DNA from: Tunturibacter gelidoferens
GTDB taxonomy: Bacteria > Acidobacteriota > Terriglobia > Terriglobales > Acidobacteriaceae
Assembly: GCF_040358255.1 (NCBI RefSeq)
Contig: NZ_CP132938.1
Coordinates: forward strand, 2,790,001 to 2,854,000
Direction: 5' to 3'
Length of the DNA stretch: 64,000 bases
In this document: positions 25,250 to 32,214 of the stretch, piece after piece
How positions within the stretch are numbered: the stretch's first letter is position 1
How the letters are laid out: every line of letters starts with the position of its first letter
Notes under the pieces: generated by a model
What the model was told of the DNA's origin: nothing
Databases searched by the model: none
What the model saw: the letters and a program-made list of their open reading frames with translations, nothing else
Made by a program: the position numbers and the translations under genes

Positions 25250-25304
25250 CCGTTGCCCGTTCTTTTGTTGTCATTCCGCAGCGCAGCGAAGGAATCTGCT
25301 GTTG
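25250..25304 (+). repeat. Dispersed repeat E, copy 2 (with a truncated D head at 25211)
   Basis: Matches 10031-10084 around GTCATTCCGCAGCGCAGCG.AGGAATCTGCTGTTG. A short GTCATCTCGACCG block at 25212 matches the start of repeat D. It lies between the ATP-grasp and GCS2 genes. Confidence 0.65.
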
Positions 25305-25378
25305 TGCTTGCCTTGCTTTTCCACCACCCTTGCTTCAAGTGGTACGCTTCTGACTCACAATTGAAAGACGGAGAGCAT

Positions 25379-26482
25379 ATGCGGCCATCCTTCACGCTAG
25401 GCATCGAAGAGGAGTACCAGACAGTCGACCCCGAGACCCGCGATCTGCGCTCTCATATCGCCACCGAGATGCTCGCCAAGGGCAAGCTTCGTCTCGAAGA
25501 GCGCGTCAAGGCCGAGATGCATCAATCCGTCATCGAAGTAGGCACCCGCATCTGCAGCAACATTCAGGTAGCGCAAGAGGATCTCTTCGATCTCCGCCGC
25601 AACATGATCGCCCTAGCCGAAGAGCATGGCCTCCTGCTCATCGCCGGCGCCACCCACCCCTTCGCCGACTGGCGCGTCCAAGAGATCTACCCCGATCCTC
25701 GCTATGCCCAGGTCGTCGAAGACCTCCAGCTCGTCGCCCGCGCCAACCTCATCTTCGGCCTCCACGTTCACGTCGGCATCGAAGACCGCGAAGCCGCCAT
25801 CCGCATCATGAACTCGCTCCGTTACTTCCTTCCCCACATCCTCGCCCTCTCCACCAACTCTCCCTTCTGGCTCGGCATGGAGACCGGCTACAAGAGCTAC
25901 CGCGCCAAGGTCTTCGAAAACTTTCCCCGCACTAACCTCCCCGACAGCTTCGCCAGCTACTCCGAGTTCGAGAGCTACGTCAACCTCCTCATCAAAACCA
26001 ACTCCATCGACAACGCCAAAAAAATCTGGTGGGACGTCCGCCCTCATCCCTTCTTCGACACCGTCGAAGTCCGCATCTGCGACATCCCCCTCCGCGCGCA
26101 GGAGTCCATCGCCATCGCTGCACTCATCCAGGCCACAGCCTGCAAGCTCTGGCACCTCCACTCCCGCAACATCGACTACCGCCAGTACTCCCGCGCTCTG
26201 CTGATGGAAAATAAATTCCGCGCCGTCCGCTACGGCCTCGACGGCAAGATGATCGACTTCGGCAAACAGGCCGAGGTCCCCGTCCGCGATCTCATCATCG
26301 AATACCTCGCCTTCGTCGATGACGTCCTCGACGAGCTAGGCAGCCGCACCGAGATCAACTACATCCACACCATGCTCCGCGAAGGCTCCGGAGCCGATCG
26401 CCAGCTAAAAACCTACCGCGAAACCAACAGCCTGAAATCCGTAGTCGACTACATGGCCGCCGAAACCCGCGCCGGCCTATAA
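25379..26482 (+). CDS. GCS2-type carboxylate-amine ligase (YbdK family)
   Basis: A 367-residue protein starting at an ATG with GGAGAG just upstream; in-frame codons further up are repeat sequence. It belongs to the glutamate-cysteine-ligase-2 family: LGIEEEYQTVDPETRDL at residues 6-22, GLHVHVGIEDREAAIRIMNSL near 143, the VEVRICDIPLRAQE segment near 233. These enzymes form an amide bond from a carboxylate and an amine at the cost of ATP; YbdK itself has weak glutamate-cysteine ligase activity. In this neighbourhood with an ATP-grasp ligase and esterases, it more likely builds a dedicated peptide-like metabolite than glutathione. It converges with the oxidase gene, with a 1-bp gap. Confidence 0.92.
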   Translation: MRPSFTLGIEEEYQTVDPETRDLRSHIATEMLAKGKLRLEERVKAEMHQSVIEVGTRICSNIQVAQEDLFDLRRNMIALAEEHGLLLIAGATHPFADWRVQEIYPDPRYAQVVEDLQLVARANLIFGLHVHVGIEDREAAIRIMNSLRYFLPHILALSTNSPFWLGMETGYKSYRAKVFENFPRTNLPDSFASYSEFESYVNLLIKTNSIDNAKKIWWDVRPHPFFDTVEVRICDIPLRAQESIAIAALIQATACKLWHLHSRNIDYRQYSRALLMENKFRAVRYGLDGKMIDFGKQAEVPVRDLIIEYLAFVDDVLDELGSRTEINYIHTMLREGSGADRQLKTYRETNSLKSVVDYMAAETRAGL

Positions 26483-26483
26483 C

Positions 26484-27641
26484 CTACCCATGCTTAAGAA
26501 ATCGGGAACCTGAGAAGATGCGGATATCCGTTGAAGTCTCTCGTGTCATTGCGAGGTCGCAAAGAATCTCTCCTACTACGGAAGAAAATTTGAAACCATG
26601 ACCGGAGAATCCGGCAGCAAGGCTCACCTGCGGATAATTGGGGTGCGTATCGATAATGAAGTGTTCGTCAGGCGTCATCGTATACATGCAGGTCGACGTG
26701 TGAGAGATCTCCCCGTTGAGCGCGGGAATTCTAGTCCCGATAGCAGACCTGATTGCTGATGCATCACGCGGATGGATGCGCCGGTCGATTGTCGACGGAG
26801 TGCATGTCTCATTACCAGAATGAATCCCCACCTTTGGGCTCCCATCTTCGCTTATTCGCGGAAGGCCATAGAACAACGGAGATCCCTCAGGCTCCCATAG
26901 GAAGATCGGGAACACTCCACGATCAAAGTTGGAAGATTCGTAAAGAGGCTTAAGCCAGAACAGCACCCTGCGCGAGACGACGACCGGCATCGCAACGTCT
27001 GGTAACAGCTCCGCGAACCACGGACCAACAGAAATCACCAGCGATCTGGCATGGTAAGTCTGCTTTTCTGTCGTAACGCTTACACCGTCACCCTCTTGAG
27101 AAGCCGTCCACGAAAGCACTGGTTCTTCGAAACGAAGATCTGCACCGCGCCTGGATGCACCGCGTAGATGCTGTCGGATACATTCCTCGGGCTTGAGGTA
27201 GCCTGCCTTCTCTTCGTAGAAAGCGACTTCGTCCTCTGTCAGGGCAAACTGCGGAAAGCGACGGCGCATCTCTTTGGCGTCGAATAGGTCGTGTCCGAGA
27301 CCGTACTTTGTCGCGCTTCTCAAGCAGCCCGTCACCAGCGTTCCTTTGGTCGGTCCAATAGCAACGCCACCAGTGATGGTCAAGAGGTTCTCGTTGCTTT
27401 CCTCTTGCAACTGGTCCCAAAGCTCATATGCCCGTAGAACGAGCGGAACATAGGCAGGGTCTTCGAAGTACGCCTGCCGGATAATGCGCGACTCCCCGTG
27501 CGACGACCCCTTATCATGAGCGGGAGTAAAGGCCTCCAGCCCCAACACCTTTGCGCCTCGCTTAGATAGTTGGTATGACGTGGCGCTTCCCATAGCGCCG
27601 AGGCCGACGACGATAACGTCAAATGTGCTTTCCAGCGTCAC
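26484..27641 (-). CDS. Monomeric sarcosine oxidase/N-methyltryptophan oxidase-like flavoprotein
   Basis: A 385-residue FAD-dependent amine oxidase. The Rossmann motif VVGLGAMGSATSYQL lies at residues 11-25, KGSSHGESRIIRQAYFE near 44, and TCMYTMTPDEHFIID near 322, whose cysteine matches the covalent flavin-attachment site of the family. SGHGFKFSSVVGEI ends the FAD domain. It oxidises a secondary N-methyl amine or amino acid to aldehyde plus hydrogen peroxide; candidates are sarcosine, N-methyltryptophan and pipecolate. Its end touches that of the GCS2 gene, so a link to that cluster is possible but it is transcribed separately. Confidence 0.9.
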   Translation of the reverse strand: MTLESTFDVIVVGLGAMGSATSYQLSKRGAKVLGLEAFTPAHDKGSSHGESRIIRQAYFEDPAYVPLVLRAYELWDQLQEESNENLLTITGGVAIGPTKGTLVTGCLRSATKYGLGHDLFDAKEMRRRFPQFALTEDEVAFYEEKAGYLKPEECIRQHLRGASRRGADLRFEEPVLSWTASQEGDGVSVTTEKQTYHARSLVISVGPWFAELLPDVAMPVVVSRRVLFWLKPLYESSNFDRGVFPIFLWEPEGSPLFYGLPRISEDGSPKVGIHSGNETCTPSTIDRRIHPRDASAIRSAIGTRIPALNGEISHTSTCMYTMTPDEHFIIDTHPNYPQVSLAAGFSGHGFKFSSVVGEILCDLAMTRETSTDIRIFSGSRFLKHG

Positions 27642-27742
27642 CCTCCAAGGTGCAACAGTTCAAGGATTAAGGGACCAAAGTCTCCTTCTCTAACGATATG
27701 TGGTTAGGAGGATCTTTTGCAGGAGCGTTTCCTTTTGGACAA

Positions 27743-28055
27743 ACCTGTCAAGCCCTAAAATCGCAAATCACCGCGCCAGACAAGCAGATTCGCATGGCAC
27801 AATACCCCACCAAACCCGATATAATTAAAACAGGACCAAAGAGTGCCCCGACCCAGTGTCGGGGTTTTCGTTTTCTACAGGCCAATGAAATGAGGACTTT
27901 ACAGACAGTAATCGAAAGAAGCATCTGTCTTTTCAAGACTTTGCTTCTAAGTCAATCTAAGTCAAAAAGGAAGTCCAAACCTAAGCCTCAAAGATGGAAG
28001 ACTTTAGCGCCAAAGTGCCGGGGAGGGGGAGCAGTAGATACCCTCTCAAACTCCT
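27743..28055 (+). repeat. Dispersed repeat C, copy 2
   Basis: Shares ordered blocks with 11584-11862, from ACCTGTCAAGCCC to GGGGAGGGGGAG and CTCTCAA. This copy has an extra hairpin with a T-tract that copy 1 lacks. It ends about 65 bp before the M29 peptidase start. Confidence 0.65.
27846..27875 (+). terminator. Terminator-like hairpin inside repeat C
   Basis: CCCCGAC and GTCGGGG form a perfect 7-bp stem around CCAGT, followed by TTTTCGTTTTC. It lies about 250 bp before the peptidase gene and in its direction, so it would act as an insulator or attenuator in the leader rather than as the end of a known gene. Confidence 0.6.
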
Positions 28056-28121
28056 TTTTCTCCTGTAACTCCTCAGTAACAAGCTATCTTAGAAAGAAGT
28101 TTTATTCGGAAGGCCGCACCC

Positions 28122-29180
28122 ATGGTTGATCAAGCAACGCAGGCAGCACCAGACCTCCGCACCACCGCCTTCCCCCCTGAGTTCACCCCCGGTGCTCGCA
28201 ACGCCGTCACTACCTGCCTGCGCATCCAACCCAACGAGAAGGTCACCCTCATCACCGACGAGCGCTGCCTCACCATCGCCGCCTCCCTCGTCGCGGAGCT
28301 AGACCAGATCGGCTGCACCTGGAACGCCTTCGTCCTCGAAGCTCTCGCCCCACGCCCCCTTACCGATCTGCCTTCAGCCATCCTCGAAGACATGGAGTCC
28401 TCGCAGGTCAGCATCTTTGCCGTCGAAGTCCAGCCCAACGAGCTCCACAGTCGTATGCAGATGACCGACGTCGTCAATCGCCGCCGCATGCGCCACGCCC
28501 ACATGGTCAACATCACCCCCGAGATCATGACCCAGGGTATGCGCGCCGACTTCCTCGCTATCGACCGGCTCTCCCAGGCCGTCCTCGACAAGGTCCGCGC
28601 CGCCACTTACGTCCGCGCCACCACCCCCGCCGGCACCGACATTCACGCCCAGCTCAACCCCGACTATCGCTGGTTCAAAACCTCAGGCATCATCAGCACC
28701 GAGAAGTGGGGCAACCTCCCCGGCGGCGAATGCTTCACCGCTCCCGGTGAGGTCAACGGCGTCTTCGTCGTCGACGGCGTCGTAGGCGACTTCCTCTGCG
28801 CTCGCTACGGCATCCTCCGCGCCCATCCCCTCACGATCAACATCGAAGGCAATCGGATCACTCGTGCCTCCAGCGAGAACAAAGCCCTCGAGCGCGATTT
28901 TTGGGCCTACACCCACACCGACGAAAACTCCGACCGAGTGGGCGAGTTTGCCATCGGCACCAACATCGGCGTCGACCGCGTCATCGGCAACATCCTTCAG
29001 GACGAAAAATTCCCCGGCATCCACATCGCCTTCGGCGATCCTTACGGCGCTCACACCGGAGCCCCCTGGAAGTCCTCCACCCACATCGACGTAGTAGGCC
29101 TCGAGTTCAGCATCTGGCTTGGCGACGCGCAGGGTGAAGAGCAGATCATGCGCGACGGCCAGTTTCTACTCGACGCCTGA
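28122..29180 (+). CDS. M29-family aminopeptidase (AmpS/aminopeptidase T-like)
   Basis: A 352-residue protein with the metal ligands and active-site motifs of M29 peptidases: GGECFTAPGEVNGVFVVDG near residue 202, the glutamate in RVGEFAIGTNIGVDR near 272, HIAFGDPYGAHTGAPWKSSTHIDVV near 305-330 (His and His-x-Asp). It removes N-terminal residues from peptides using two metal ions, in the cytosol. The length is slightly shorter than the approximately 410 residues typical of AmpS. The start follows GGAAGG about 10 bases upstream. Confidence 0.88.
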   Translation: MVDQATQAAPDLRTTAFPPEFTPGARNAVTTCLRIQPNEKVTLITDERCLTIAASLVAELDQIGCTWNAFVLEALAPRPLTDLPSAILEDMESSQVSIFAVEVQPNELHSRMQMTDVVNRRRMRHAHMVNITPEIMTQGMRADFLAIDRLSQAVLDKVRAATYVRATTPAGTDIHAQLNPDYRWFKTSGIISTEKWGNLPGGECFTAPGEVNGVFVVDGVVGDFLCARYGILRAHPLTINIEGNRITRASSENKALERDFWAYTHTDENSDRVGEFAIGTNIGVDRVIGNILQDEKFPGIHIAFGDPYGAHTGAPWKSSTHIDVVGLEFSIWLGDAQGEEQIMRDGQFLLDA

Positions 29181-29231
29181 GCGGGCTGTACTGAAGGAGT
29201 CCGGTCCGCGTTACAGTGCTCCGCGATAACC

Positions 29232-29936
29232 TCAGTGCGAATCAGTCGTCGTCTTACTGTCAGTCTTTATCTGATAAGGCTTGGTATCTACACCCTGGTT
29301 GTATCTGATGTTGGCGTAGACGGCAGTTCGATAGTCATCGGACGGCATGTAGAAGCTTTGTTTCAGAGTAATGCCGCGGACAGGGTCTACCCAGATCGTC
29401 ATATGCGTGCAATTGTTGCGGACAGACGGATCCTTCGGCACCAGATCCAGCTTAGCGGTCTGCACTCCGTTCAGCATCTCATCCCCTAGATCTGAGATTG
29501 CCCATGCTTTGGCCATCTCTCTGCCACTGCCACCGAAGCCAAGCGTGAGAAAGCTCTCCATCTGAGCCTGGTTCCCCTTAGGAGTAATGATGGTCTCGTG
29601 GTCGGTGCCAGGGTCAAACAGAGTCAGAATCCCGTTGCGGTATTCAAGAACCTTGATCGAGGGAGACGCAACCTTGGCTCCCATGACGGTCTTCACGCCT
29701 TCCTTCTTGAAGTAAATGGTGCCCTTCTGCGTGGTCGTCTGCTGCACAACCTTCTCGTAAAGGTCCCACTGAAAATCGGCCTCAGCCGACTGGAACTTCA
29801 GGCTCGCCGCGTCCATCTGACGAAGCACTTCATCCAGGTGGCCAGGCTTCGGCTGCGCAACACCAGAAACTGTGGCGAGACCTGAAACAACAGATGACAG
29901 GAAAAGTGATGCAACGATACGACGGAATGTGGTCAT
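29232..29936 (-). CDS. LolA-like periplasmic protein
   Basis: A 234-residue protein with a signal peptide ending near SGVAQP at residue 27. The rest resembles the LolA/LolB half-barrel fold: LDEVLRQMDAASLKFQSAEADFQWDLYEKV, then KGTIYFKKEG, LTLFDPGTDHETII and IWVDPVRGITLKQSFYMPSDDYRTA. Proteins of this type bind lipids or lipoproteins in the periplasm, but this one is divergent from true LolA, so its ligand is unknown. It lies 43 bp downstream of the small membrane-protein gene and probably belongs to the serS transcription unit. Confidence 0.75.
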   Translation of the reverse strand: MTTFRRIVASLFLSSVVSGLATVSGVAQPKPGHLDEVLRQMDAASLKFQSAEADFQWDLYEKVVQQTTTQKGTIYFKKEGVKTVMGAKVASPSIKVLEYRNGILTLFDPGTDHETIITPKGNQAQMESFLTLGFGGSGREMAKAWAISDLGDEMLNGVQTAKLDLVPKDPSVRNNCTHMTIWVDPVRGITLKQSFYMPSDDYRTAVYANIRYNQGVDTKPYQIKTDSKTTTDSH

Positions 29937-29979
29937 AACTCAGGTGCTCCTGGAAGTTGGATGCATTATGTGTCAGAAG

Positions 29980-30360
29980 TTAACGAAGCACCCAGGCGTT
30001 GTAGGCGATGATCTTCCCCTGTGCGTCGTGGACGGCCTCGTACCGCTGGATCGATACCTCGCCAGATATCGGTTCGATCACGCGCAAGATCGCGGCGCGG
30101 CGCTCGAGGTCAGTGCTAGCGCCGCTCATATCATCAGCGCGAACCTGGTAGATGAAGCGGCTGCTTCCGCCGGAGGTCCCAGCTTCTCGGACCAGCACCT
30201 CGCTCGCATGGAGAGCGATCGTCTCAACGGGTTTGTCCTTGAAGTCAATCAAGCGGGGCGAGACAAACATGAAGACGAGAATGGCTGTCACCATGACGTC
30301 ATAGTGGAAGCTGCCTCGCTCGTAGGCCCAGAAGATGTAGCTGCGGATCAGTTTGAACAT
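29980..30360 (-). CDS. Conserved-looking small membrane protein of unknown function
   Basis: A 126-residue protein with one transmembrane helix (DVMVTAILVFMFVSPRLI, residues 21-38) near the N-terminus, followed by a soluble domain with strands such as RFIYQVRADD, RRAAILRVIEPISGEVSIQRYEAV and the end IIAYNAWVLR. I recognise no named family. It starts 5 bp after the serS stop codon, so it is almost certainly co-transcribed with serS, and it precedes the LolA-like gene, hinting at an envelope role. Confidence 0.75.
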   Translation of the reverse strand: MFKLIRSYIFWAYERGSFHYDVMVTAILVFMFVSPRLIDFKDKPVETIALHASEVLVREAGTSGGSSRFIYQVRADDMSGASTDLERRAAILRVIEPISGEVSIQRYEAVHDAQGKIIAYNAWVLR

Positions 30361-30365
30361 GGTTG

Positions 30366-31697
30366 TTAGCTCCTGCCTTGCTGCTTGCCGATGACTGTAT
30401 CGCCGTTCATATACGGAACTAACACGGATGGGATCTTTATCGTTCCGTCAGCCTGCTGATAGTTCTCCAGAATCGCAAGATAGGTGCGGCCTACGGCTAG
30501 TCCGCTGCCATTCAGGGTGTGAAGAAACTCACTCTTCTTTGCTTGGGCCGGGCGGTAACGGATATTTGCCCTACGAGCTTGGAAGGACTCAAAGTTGGAG
30601 CAGGACGATATCTCGCGATAGAGCTGTTGACCGGGCAACCACACCTCGAGATCGTAGGTTTTAGCAGCAGAAAAGCCCATGTCGCCCGTGCAGAGCAGCA
30701 TTCGCCGATAAGGGAGGCCGAGACGCTCAAGCACGGTCTCGGCGTGACGCGTGAGACGTTCATGCTCAGCGTTGGAGTCTTCGGGGCGTACAAATTTGAC
30801 CAACTCGACCTTCTGGAACTGATGCTGGCGGATCATGCCACGAACATCCTTTCCGTAAGAGCCTGCCTCGGACCGGAAACAAGGGGTGTAGGCGCAGAAG
30901 GATATTGGAAGCTGCGATTCTTCGAGCGTCTCATCGCGGAATAGATTCGTGACTGGAACCTCAGCAGTAGGGATGAGCCAATGATCGTTCTCCTGGTAAA
31001 CACCGGTCTGGTAGGAACCCTTGTCGTCGCAATGGAAGCTATCTTCGGCAAACTTCGGCAGCTGGCCCGTGCCAAAGAGGGACTTAGAGTTGACCATATA
31101 CGGTGGCAGGACTTCGGTATAGCCGTGCTCGCCAGTGTGAAGGTCAATCATGAAGTTGGCGAGGGCGCGTTCGAGCCGTGCTCCTTGGCCGAAGTGGACA
31201 ACAAAGCGCGAGCCTGAGATTTTGGCCGCGCGACCAAAATCGAGGATGCCCAGCGCTTCGCCGAGGTCCCAATGAGGTTTTGCGGGGAAGTCGAAGACCG
31301 TTTGCTCGCCCCAGACCTTCTCCTGTCGGTTGTCGTCCGCCGATTTGCCGATGGGTACGCTGTCCTGCGGCAGATTGGGGAGGGCTTGCAATATCTCTTT
31401 CAATCGCTCGTCGGCAATTGCTGCGGAGTACTCAAGCGACTCTGCTTCAGACTTCAGGGCGCGTGTCTGATCGGACTGTGAGGTTGCATCTACTCCTTCA
31501 CGTTTGAGCTTTGCGATCTCTTCCGTTAACCTGTTTCTCTGGGCCTTGAGCGTCTCCACTCGAGTGATAGCCTCTCGCCTCTCGCGATCGACTTCGACGA
31601 AGTTACCCAGTGCAAGTTCGGGATCTATTCCCCGATTACGCAACTTCTCTTTCACAAGGGCCAAATTAGCCCGAACAAATGCAAGATCAATCATCAC
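30366..31697 (-). CDS. serS: Seryl-tRNA synthetase
   Basis: A 443-residue class II synthetase. The N-terminal coiled-coil arm spans about residues 30-105 ([20 protein letters not shown]). Motif 2 is [20 protein letters not shown] near 278, and motif 3 is [18 protein letters not shown] near 400. It charges tRNA-Ser (and tRNA-Sec where present) with serine. The length is slightly above the 420-430 typical. It begins a minus-strand unit with the two envelope genes downstream. No T-box leader is visible upstream. Confidence 0.97.
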   Translation of the reverse strand: MMIDLAFVRANLALVKEKLRNRGIDPELALGNFVEVDRERREAITRVETLKAQRNRLTEEIAKLKREGVDATSQSDQTRALKSEAESLEYSAAIADERLKEILQALPNLPQDSVPIGKSADDNRQEKVWGEQTVFDFPAKPHWDLGEALGILDFGRAAKISGSRFVVHFGQGARLERALANFMIDLHTGEHGYTEVLPPYMVNSKSLFGTGQLPKFAEDSFHCDDKGSYQTGVYQENDHWLIPTAEVPVTNLFRDETLEESQLPISFCAYTPCFRSEAGSYGKDVRGMIRQHQFQKVELVKFVRPEDSNAEHERLTRHAETVLERLGLPYRRMLLCTGDMGFSAAKTYDLEVWLPGQQLYREISSCSNFESFQARRANIRYRPAQAKKSEFLHTLNGSGLAVGRTYLAILENYQQADGTIKIPSVLVPYMNGDTVIGKQQGRS

Positions 31698-32143
31698 GTT
31701 ACATTTTAGCGTCTTCCCGCTGGAACACGGACCAGCGATGTCTTTGCCATACTCGCCCTTTACCTTCAGTTGACTACGAAAGTCGATTTTTTCCGGTTAT
31801 CTCGGCTCCCCGGCTGCATGCTCACGTAAAGCTGAAGTTGGTTATCGATCAGTTTCGAGCCGGCTACCTCGGATCGCACGGGTTCAGTCTTGTGCTGAAA
31901 CGAGCATCTACTTCAACTCTTGCCAGCTTTAACTATGCCAATACCAAGACACCACTGGAACGGGTTATACAGACAGACGGCAGGGCATCGCAGTCAGGAG
32001 TGATGAGATTTGATCCCGCAACCTCCTACCTACGACCCAAATGAGCGAAGAAGATTCGCTTCGGCCGTGACAAGTAAAAGGGCTAACGGGCCGCGGGATT
32101 GAGTCCTAGAATGAATGAATTAGTGAATCGAGTGGCTATCCAC
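31698..32143. other. Intergenic region between serS and the fad operon
   Basis: About 450 bp with no convincing gene. An open frame of 121 codons (31679-32044, plus strand) has no start with a ribosome binding site, overlaps the serS 5' end and gives no recognisable protein. The serS promoter and the upstream part of the fad control region must be here. TGAATGAATTAGTGAAT at 32110-32126 resembles a degenerate second operator. Confidence 0.55.
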
Positions 32144-32173
32144 TTGACGGACTGAATGGTCATTCAGTATGCT
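32144..32173 (+). promoter_or_regulatory. Promoter of the fad operon
   Basis: TTGACG (32144-32149) and TATGCT (32168-32173) are separated by 18 bases. An 18-bp palindrome fills the spacer, so a bound protein would block RNA polymerase directly. The fadN start codon is about 40 bases further on. Confidence 0.6.
32151..32168. promoter_or_regulatory. FadR/PsrA-like (TetR-type) operator
   Basis: ACTGAATG-GT-CATTCAGT is a palindrome with perfect 8-bp arms. It closely resembles the TGAATGA..TCATTCA boxes bound by TetR-family fatty-acid regulators such as Bacillus FadR, which represses fadNAE and is released by long-chain acyl-CoA. A weaker TGAATGAATTAGTGAAT lies 40 bp upstream. The cognate regulator gene is not in this window. 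Confidence 0.65.
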
Positions 32174-32214
32174 TCGCATCGTTCGGGTATTCCTGCCCGC
32201 CGGAGCCTTTGACC

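Larger units (their letters stand above)
27642..28121. other. Intergenic region with repeat C and a terminator-like hairpin
   Basis: 480 bp between the divergent oxidase and M29 peptidase genes. It is mostly repeat C copy 2 (27743-28055), which includes the hairpin at 27846-27864. I see no coding region. Confidence 0.65.

Noticed and set aside
31679..32044. 121-codon plus-strand frame upstream of the fad operon
   Set aside because: It overlaps the serS start, lacks a ribosome binding site and resembles no protein family.
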